DNA of 13,603 nucleotides, taken from assembly GCA_030635365.1 (NCBI GenBank), contig DAOVYZ010000024.1:1-13603 (forward strand). Reading direction: 5' to 3'. Below are positions 8,330 through 13,603 of this stretch, piece after piece. Numbering within the stretch: the stretch's first letter is position 1; the number at the start of each line of letters is the position of its first letter. The stretch comes from Bacteroidales bacterium (GTDB lineage Bacteria > Bacteroidota > Bacteroidia > Bacteroidales > UBA12077). Position numbers and translations under genes: made by a program. Under the pieces are notes generated by a model. It saw only the letters and a list, made by a program, of their open reading frames with translations. It made no database searches and was not told the origin of the DNA.

Positions 8330-8731
8330 ATGAAACAAAGTATTAGTTCATATAATATAAACTGGAGTAATAAAACCATTTTAATCGCTGAAGATGAAGA
8401 AAGTAATTACCATTACCTTCAGATGGTTCTAAATAAAACTAAAGCGAATATTGTTTGGGCAAAAGATGGCCGCGAAGCAGTAAAAATGTGTCAGGAACAT
8501 GAACCCGACCTAATACTGATGGATATTAAAATGCCAAACATGAATGGATTCGAAGCTACAAGAGAAATCAAGAAATCTCATCCCGAAATACCAATTATTG
8601 CACAAACTGCATTTGCAATGGAAAACGATGAACGCTTAAGTCTAGAAGCCGGATGTAACTCATACCTCTCAAAACCCATTAAAGTTAATAAGCTTATTGA
8701 AGCATTGTCAACATTTTTAATTAGTGAGTAA
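8330..8731 (+). CDS. Stand-alone response-regulator receiver domain protein
   Basis: A 133-residue protein that is almost entirely one CheY-like receiver domain, so it is cytoplasmic and accepts phosphate from a histidine kinase. The acidic pocket is in IAEDEES (Glu21, Asp22, Glu23), the phospho-acceptor is Asp65 in LMDIKMP, and the switch residues are Thr93 and Lys115 (SKPI). There is no output domain. The first 14 residues (SSYNINWSNKT) match the linker before the receivers of both upstream kinases (SSYNWKNKK and GSYNWGKKT). The rest also matches those receivers closely, including AFAM and SGC/AGCNxYxSKPI. It therefore looks like a detached copy of a hybrid-kinase receiver. It lies 109 bp downstream of the second kinase on the same strand and may serve as a shuttle, phosphate sink or competitor in the same relay. 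The start is preceded by an A-rich stretch and no clear Shine-Dalgarno, as is usual in this phylum. Confidence 0.93.
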   Translation: MKQSISSYNINWSNKTILIAEDEESNYHYLQMVLNKTKANIVWAKDGREAVKMCQEHEPDLILMDIKMPNMNGFEATREIKKSHPEIPIIAQTAFAMENDERLSLEAGCNSYLSKPIKVNKLIEALSTFLISE

Positions 8732-8767
8732 CAGTTAACTCAAATTTAAAAACCTATTTTCGGCTGG

Positions 8768-9135
8768 CAAACTCATTTTTATGGGTCCAAATAGCAATGC
8801 AAATTGGACTAAAATGAAATTCAGAGTCCAAACAACCATCAAATTCATTGTCTGAGCCAACTGAGAATTCAAATTCGCATCAAATTTTTAGTTCTATGAA
8901 GATTGAAGTACAAATCAGGATCAAATTCGGGGTGTCAGGAAGATTGGAGTATCAATTTGGATCAAATTCGGGGTTCAATATAGATTGGAGTGCATATTTA
9001 GAGCAAATTCGAGCTCCAATATAGATTGGAATACAAATTGAGAGCTAATTTGAGGTTCTATAAAGATTGGAGTGCAAATCGGCAACAAATTTATGGTTTC
9101 ATATAAATTAGAGTATTCTAAAATGATTTGATTAC
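8768..9135. repeat. Degenerate 41-bp tandem repeat array, about nine units, in a gene-free region
   Basis: Units in register begin near 8768, 8809, 8850, 8891, 8931, 8972, 9013, 9054 and 9095. Each is 41 bases except the unit at 8891, which is 40. The shared core is a GATTGGAGT-like block, then CAAAT, then ATCAAATTCGG. The middle units (8891-9094) are most alike and the outer ones are decayed. The period is not a multiple of three and no long frame crosses the array, so it appears non-coding. No gene was found anywhere in 8732-9334; besides this array the stretch holds only the terminator at 9244-9276. Confidence 0.75.
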
Positions 9136-9243
9136 AAATACGCTGGGGACCAAAATAAGTAAAAACAATATCATGAGAGATAGCAAATAAATTCCTCTTA
9201 GCTGAGTTGTGAATTAGTATTAAAAAAATTTAATCAAAACTAT

Positions 9244-9276
9244 AATCCAGTCAGGTTTTAAAAACCTGACTGGATT
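9244..9276. terminator. Bidirectional intrinsic terminator between convergent genes
   Basis: The arms AATCCAGTCAGGTTTT (9244-9259) and AAAACCTGACTGGATT (9261-9276) are perfectly complementary over 16 bases. Allowing a realistic loop, the stable stem is the outer 12 pairs. TTTTGCTTTTAT follows on the plus strand, and a weaker T-containing stretch follows on the minus strand. It lies about 60 bp past the stop of the PorP/SprF gene and about 510 bp past the receiver gene, so it probably ends transcription from both sides. Confidence 0.85.
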
Positions 9277-9334
9277 TTGCTTTTATCGTATTTAATAAAT
9301 ATTATTCCGATATAATTATTTTACATGTTAATGT

Positions 9335-10318
9335 TTAAAACTGAGGACAAGGCAGTGCACTCATTCTCTTCCTCATTCGGTTACCAAAATTAAACTTGTA
9401 AGCTATTGATATTTCATGAGCACCTCCGGTTGATGCCAACAAACGTGAAGTTGAAATATCGTAACTATAATTAATGAGGACATCCTTAAATGTATATCCC
9501 ACTAATAATACAACAGCATTTAAATCTGCTGACTCTTCAAAAGCAGGAATTCCCCGAAGCCATATACCAATTCTAAAAGGTTCTCTTTCAAAATTAGTCC
9601 CTAAATCAAGCTGGTTAAATCCACCCTGGTTTTTATAAAGAAATGACAACGAAAAAGTCCTATCTATCTGAGACCTTACTTTTTTAAAAAGTTGAATTTG
9701 TGCCCCCCCATAAACAGCTAATTTTAATGCCGGGTAAGTAGCATCATTTGCAAATTGTTTATTAAGAGCCAATAAGTGATCAGTTGTAGCACCAAACCAA
9801 TATTTGTCAGTATATGCCAGTAAAGAAAGAGCAAAATCATAATGATTGATGTTCTCATTTTTGGGAATTTCAATAGATGAATTAACACCTCTGGTTAATT
9901 CATCAGCAAAATCCAGTTCTGAATAATTAATCTTCCTATTATAATATGATGCATTAATTCCAGGCCTTACACTAATTTTATGATTTACGTCTATAGTGTA
10001 TGAATATGAAGCTCCAATACTTGTTGCGTTATAAACTCCACCCTCCTGGTCTGTTAACGCAAGCAATCCTATTCCACTTTTATAATCTTCAATGTAATGG
10101 TCAAAAGAAAAAGCATAAGTTATATATGCATGAGGTAAGTTTGCCCATTGATTTCTATAGTTAGCAATAAGTCTCGAATCCTCTGTAGCTCCTGCCAATG
10201 AAGGACTTAAATACAAAGGAGATGAATAAAACTGAGAAAACTGGGGATCCTGCCCCTTTAATTGAGTAATAATTAAAAGGAACATTAAACTTGCTATATA
10301 TTTAATTATATTTTTCAT
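9335..10318 (-). CDS. PorP/SprF-family type IX secretion outer-membrane protein
   Basis: A 327-residue protein of typical family length. The N-terminal signal peptide (MKNIIKYIASLMFLLIITQLKG, cleavage near residue 22) is followed by the family hallmark DPQFSQFYSSPLYLSPSLAG. The body is rich in alternating aromatic and polar strands, consistent with an outer-membrane beta-barrel. The C-terminus has the usual GGAHEISIAYKF strand and a CPQF end. Family members such as Flavobacterium SprF are needed for secretion or surface attachment of a particular T9SS type B substrate encoded next door. Here the gene starts 11 bp after the stop of a type B adhesin gene on the same strand, so this protein is very probably its dedicated partner and translated from the same mRNA. 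No separate promoter is visible in the 11-bp gap. The core T9SS machinery is not in the window. Confidence 0.93.
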   Translation of the reverse strand: MKNIIKYIASLMFLLIITQLKGQDPQFSQFYSSPLYLSPSLAGATEDSRLIANYRNQWANLPHAYITYAFSFDHYIEDYKSGIGLLALTDQEGGVYNATSIGASYSYTIDVNHKISVRPGINASYYNRKINYSELDFADELTRGVNSSIEIPKNENINHYDFALSLLAYTDKYWFGATTDHLLALNKQFANDATYPALKLAVYGGAQIQLFKKVRSQIDRTFSLSFLYKNQGGFNQLDLGTNFEREPFRIGIWLRGIPAFEESADLNAVVLLVGYTFKDVLINYSYDISTSRLLASTGGAHEISIAYKFNFGNRMRKRMSALPCPQF

Positions 10319-10329
10319 AACGATATATT

Positions 10330-13300
10330 TTAATGAAGTAACAACACTGTTCCAACTTTCTTAAAATCCTTTCCATTATTATAATTACCGGTTACTTTCC
10401 AAACATATACACCTTCATCAAGTAATTTATTATTATAATAACCATCCCAACCAATGTTAAAATCTTTACTTTCAAAAACTAATATTCCCCACCTGTTAAA
10501 TACCTCCAAATGATAATTGTCTAACCCTTTTCCAATTGGGAAAAATACATCGTTTGTAAAATCATTCGGATCATAAGCGCCTCCTGAAGATCCATCCAAA
10601 TCAGGAGTAAAAGCTGTTGGAAATTCTACAGCACCGCTTTCAAGTACCTCAACTGCTTCTATCATTTTTGTAGAATCATAACAGTTTTTATCAGACCATA
10701 CGTGCAATATAATATCATACAATCCCTCATCTTCATAAACATGTCTTGGATCGCTTTCTGTCGATGTAGCTCCATCGCCAAACTCCCACTGATAAGTAAT
10801 AGCATCTGTTGATGTATTAATAAACAAAGCTTCTTCTTCAGGAATATATACTTCCTTATTCACAACCATAAACTGAGCTTCCGGCTGTTTATAAACAACA
10901 ATAGTCGTATCCTTTACAATTATTTCTCCCTCGTTACCTATTACTGTTAATGAAGGTTTATATACTCCCGGTTCAGTAAAAGTATGTCTTACTGTAATTT
11001 GATCGGAAGTTGTTTCATCATCAAAATCCCAGGTAAATGGTAGGCCATCTAATGAATTATTTACAAAATAAACTTCTAAAGGAGGACAACCTGCCGCGGT
11101 TGTAATAACAAAATCAGCAATCGGTGGAACATTATAAGTAACAGATACATCATCGTAACTAATACATCCATTAACATTAACAGACCATCGGAACGTATTA
11201 AGCCCTGAGCCCAGATTCCTAACCATTGTGATTGAATTATTATTCTCATCAAATGAACCCGATCCTCCAACTACAGTCCAATATCCTGAACCTGTTGATG
11301 GATTACTGGCAGCAAGTAAAGTACTCGATTCACTTATAGTTTGATTACTACCAGCAAAAACCTCCAACTTATTATTTGTAACAATAATCTCATCATATGT
11401 TGTACATGAAGCATAAGTAATCGTCCATCGTAAGGTATTAGCACCAAATCCCAGCTCAGATACTGTTGCATCAAATTTCGAAGGATCACTAAATGTAGCT
11501 GACCCGCTAATTACACTCCACTCGCCAATACCTACTACAGGATCGTTAGCATACAATGGGGAAGTTGATCCACAAATATCAAAATCAGCACCTGCGTCTG
11601 CCTCATACGGTAAATCGTTATAAATTACAACATCATCAAATAATGTACATCCGTTATTCTCAATAGTCCAACGTAATGTATTTGTTCCCGGATTTAATCC
11701 GGTAACCTGTGTATTATTCTGAGCAGCGTTATTAAAGTTAGCAGCTCCACTTATCAAACTCCAGGTACCGGTTCCAATTGAAGGAATATTAGCTTGTAAG
11801 AAAGTTATATTACCACAAATGGTTTGATCGCCTCCCGCAATAGACCTTGTCGGTGAATTATTAGTAACTAAAACCTCATCACCTGACGAACATTCGCCAC
11901 TTGAAATAACCCAACGAAGGATATTATCTCCCTTTCCAATATCTTTTATCGTAGTATTATAATTATTGTTATTCTCAAAAGTAGCAGAACCACTTACAAC
12001 AGACCAATTCCCAATACCGTTTGTTGGTACGTTTGCATACAAAATAGTTGAATCTAAACATAGTGTTTGATCAATACCCGCATTACTTACTATTGTAGAG
12101 TTATTTGATATAACAACCTCATCAGAAGATGTACAACTACCATTTGTTATTGTCCAGCGTAAAGTATTTACACCATAATCAAGATTATTTATAGCACTCG
12201 ATGCATCATTTAAATTAGATATTGTTGCAGAACCACTAAGTATTGACCATTCACCCACTCCCACTATTGGAGAGTTCGCCTGTAGAACAGCATTGTTTGC
12301 ACAAATAGCCTGATCTGGCCCGGCAAATGCTTCTGTTGGTAAATTATTGGTTATTATAACATCTGACGATGAAACACAAATCTCATTACTTATTGTCCAT
12401 CTTAAAATATTTGCTCCCTTATCCAGGCTGCTTACTCTTGTATCCGGTTGATCAGGGTCATCAAAAACTGCAGATCCGGAGCCTCCCAATACTGTCCAGG
12501 TGCCGGTACCTGCTTCAGGATTATTTGCCTCCAGAACAGTAGATTCGCTACATATATCCTGATCTACTCCGGTTGTCGCAACAATCAACGCATTATGAAC
12601 CGTCACTTCATCAAATTTTGTACATCCGTTATAATCTATTGTCCAACGAAATACATTTATTCCCTGATTTAAATTGGTTACCTTTGTTGTAGGAGATAAA
12701 ATATTGGTTATAGTAGCAGAACCACTTTGTATTGACCATGATGCTGTTCCGATCAACGGAATGTTAGCTGCCAAATTAAGCGAATCATAACATATAGTTT
12801 TATCGGCCCCTGCATTAGCATTAGAAGGTTCATTATTTGTAACAATAATATCATCATAAGAACTACATGCATTATTTACGATAGTCCATCTAAGTGTATT
12901 ATCATCTTTTGCCAAGTTATTAGCTACATTTCCATCAAAATTAGCAGCTCCACCTATAACACTCCATTCTCCTGTCCCAAATGAAGGAGTATTTGGACTG
13001 AGAGTAACTGTACCTACACAAGTAATTTGATCTACACCTGCATTTGATATTGTAGGTAAGTCATTGGTTACAACTACTAAATCAGATGAACTGCACGATT
13101 TATTAGTAATTGTCCATTTAAATATATTCTCTCCTTTTGCTAAGTTGGTAACCTTGGTATCATATAATGTATCATTTTCAAATGTTCCTGCACCACTAAT
13201 AACTGTCCATACACCTGAACCAATTAAAGGTTCATTTCCTGCCAAACTAGTACTATCAGAACAAAGCACCTGATCAAGCCCGGCATTTGCTGTTGTTGGA

Positions 13301-13603
13301 GAATCATTTGTTATAATCACATCATCCGATGTCCAGCCATTTTCCCAAACAGACCACCTTAATATATTATCTCCGCTAGCTAAACCTGAAACAGTTGTCT
13401 TTGGGTCGCCATTATCAAAAAACGTAGCCGAACCCTGAATTACAGACCATTCTCCAAACCCAAAAGCTGGCTCATTACCATCCAAAATTGTTTCACCTGA
13501 ACATATTGTTTGGTCAGCTCCAGCATCTGTTGCTGTTGACATAAAGTTTGTTATGATTACATCATCAGTAGAAATACACGCATTATTGGTAATGGTCCAT
13601 CTG
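10330..13603 (-). CDS. Giant repeat adhesin with two PKD domains and T9SS type B sorting domain (5' end outside window)
   Basis: The frame stays open to the right edge, so the N-terminus is missing. The ATG at 13542 lies inside a repeat (RWTITNNACISTDD precedes it) and is not the start. At least 1090 residues are visible. From the edge to 11131 there is one partial and ten full repeats of about 78 residues, with the pattern AGxDQTIC, then GxWSVxSGSATF, then NxLRWTI, then CxSxDEVxVTN. These look like Ig/PKD-type beta-sandwiches with two cysteines each. Two PKD domains follow (about 11130-10888, with WDFDDETTS; about 10887-10640, with WEFGDGATS). Last comes a gliding-motility-associated type B C-terminal domain (about 10635-10333; FPTAFTP, FNRWG, GWDG, YVWKVTG). 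This directs export through the T9SS and attachment at the cell surface. A role in adhesion or gliding is inferred from architecture and from the PorP/SprF gene just downstream. What it binds is unknown. Confidence 0.93.
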   Translation of the reverse strand, partial: RWTITNNACISTDDVIITNFMSTATDAGADQTICSGETILDGNEPAFGFGEWSVIQGSATFFDNGDPKTTVSGLASGDNILRWSVWENGWTSDDVIITNDSPTTANAGLDQVLCSDSTSLAGNEPLIGSGVWTVISGAGTFENDTLYDTKVTNLAKGENIFKWTITNKSCSSSDLVVVTNDLPTISNAGVDQITCVGTVTLSPNTPSFGTGEWSVIGGAANFDGNVANNLAKDDNTLRWTIVNNACSSYDDIIVTNNEPSNANAGADKTICYDSLNLAANIPLIGTASWSIQSGSATITNILSPTTKVTNLNQGINVFRWTIDYNGCTKFDEVTVHNALIVATTGVDQDICSESTVLEANNPEAGTGTWTVLGGSGSAVFDDPDQPDTRVSSLDKGANILRWTISNEICVSSSDVIITNNLPTEAFAGPDQAICANNAVLQANSPIVGVGEWSILSGSATISNLNDASSAINNLDYGVNTLRWTITNGSCTSSDEVVISNNSTIVSNAGIDQTLCLDSTILYANVPTNGIGNWSVVSGSATFENNNNYNTTIKDIGKGDNILRWVISSGECSSGDEVLVTNNSPTRSIAGGDQTICGNITFLQANIPSIGTGTWSLISGAANFNNAAQNNTQVTGLNPGTNTLRWTIENNGCTLFDDVVIYNDLPYEADAGADFDICGSTSPLYANDPVVGIGEWSVISGSATFSDPSKFDATVSELGFGANTLRWTITYASCTTYDEIIVTNNKLEVFAGSNQTISESSTLLAASNPSTGSGYWTVVGGSGSFDENNNSITMVRNLGSGLNTFRWSVNVNGCISYDDVSVTYNVPPIADFVITTAAGCPPLEVYFVNNSLDGLPFTWDFDDETTSDQITVRHTFTEPGVYKPSLTVIGNEGEIIVKDTTIVVYKQPEAQFMVVNKEVYIPEEEALFINTSTDAITYQWEFGDGATSTESDPRHVYEDEGLYDIILHVWSDKNCYDSTKMIEAVEVLESGAVEFPTAFTPDLDGSSGGAYDPNDFTNDVFFPIGKGLDNYHLEVFNRWGILVFESKDFNIGWDGYYNNKLLDEGVYVWKVTGNYNNGKDFKKVGTVLLLH
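11131..13603 (-). repeat. Coding tandem repeats of the adhesin (about 234 bp, at least ten full units)
   Basis: Ten complete units and a partial one at the right edge encode the Ig/PKD-like repeats. Units share protein motifs but their DNA has diverged, and no two look near-identical, so the array is old rather than recently amplified. The third full unit from the edge is about five residues short between its SGxANF-like strand and its NxLRWTI strand. Confidence 0.85.

Noticed and set aside
8768..9135. CRISPR array
   Set aside because: The 41-bp units are contiguous and all diverged. There are no near-identical repeats separated by unique spacers, and no cas genes.
8732..9243. Decayed protein-coding gene in the gap
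   Set aside because: The 41-bp period rotates the frame and no frame longer than short chance stretches is seen. No protein motif was recognised.
9244..9276. Attachment site or insertion-sequence end
   Set aside because: There is no second copy, target duplication or transposase nearby. Position between convergent genes and a T-rich tail fit a terminator.
12448..12672. Plus-strand frame opposite the adhesin (also 13064-13273)
   Set aside because: These frames are antisense to the repeats and arise from the repetitive codon pattern. No start context or domain supports them.

Overview
The window is AT-rich DNA from a member of the Bacteroidota. It carries two-component propeller/Y_Y_Y hybrid sensor kinases, a type IX secretion (T9SS) type B sorting domain and a PorP/SprF-family protein, a combination typical of that phylum. 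The adhesin and PorP/SprF pair suggests a free-living or gliding lineage rather than a classic gut Bacteroides, but I cannot place it below phylum level. No mobile element, CRISPR array, tRNA or rRNA was seen.

Left part, plus strand (1-8731). Two very large paralogous hybrid histidine kinases lie head to tail, 6 bp apart. The first runs off the left edge. Each has a periplasmic sensor of 14 propeller blades (two seven-blade wheels), a Y_Y_Y domain, one membrane helix, a coiled coil, HisKA, HATPase and a C-terminal receiver. Neither ends in the AraC-type DNA-binding domain of classical Bacteroides hybrid regulators. The first also has a PAS domain. After 109 bp holding a hairpin and a 14-codon micro-ORF comes a 133-residue stand-alone receiver. 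It closely resembles the kinases' own receiver domains, down to the linker in front of them. All three genes could form a phosphorelay whose final output is not in the window.

Middle (8732-9334). About 600 bp without a gene hold roughly nine diverged copies of a 41-bp tandem repeat (8768-9135). A strong, nearly symmetric hairpin terminator (9244-9276) follows, between the convergent gene groups.

Right part, minus strand (9335-13603). A giant secreted protein runs off the right edge. It has at least ten full Ig/PKD-like repeats of about 78 residues, two PKD domains and a T9SS type B C-terminal sorting domain. A PorP/SprF outer-membrane protein gene follows 11 bp downstream. This is the standard arrangement of a surface adhesin with its dedicated T9SS partner. 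A regulatory link between the sensor kinases and the adhesin operon is possible but rests only on adjacency.

Points most worth a second look are the 41-bp repeat array, an 8-G homopolymer inside the second kinase (a possible phase-variation switch), the detached receiver with its upstream micro-ORF, and the cysteine pattern of the adhesin repeats.
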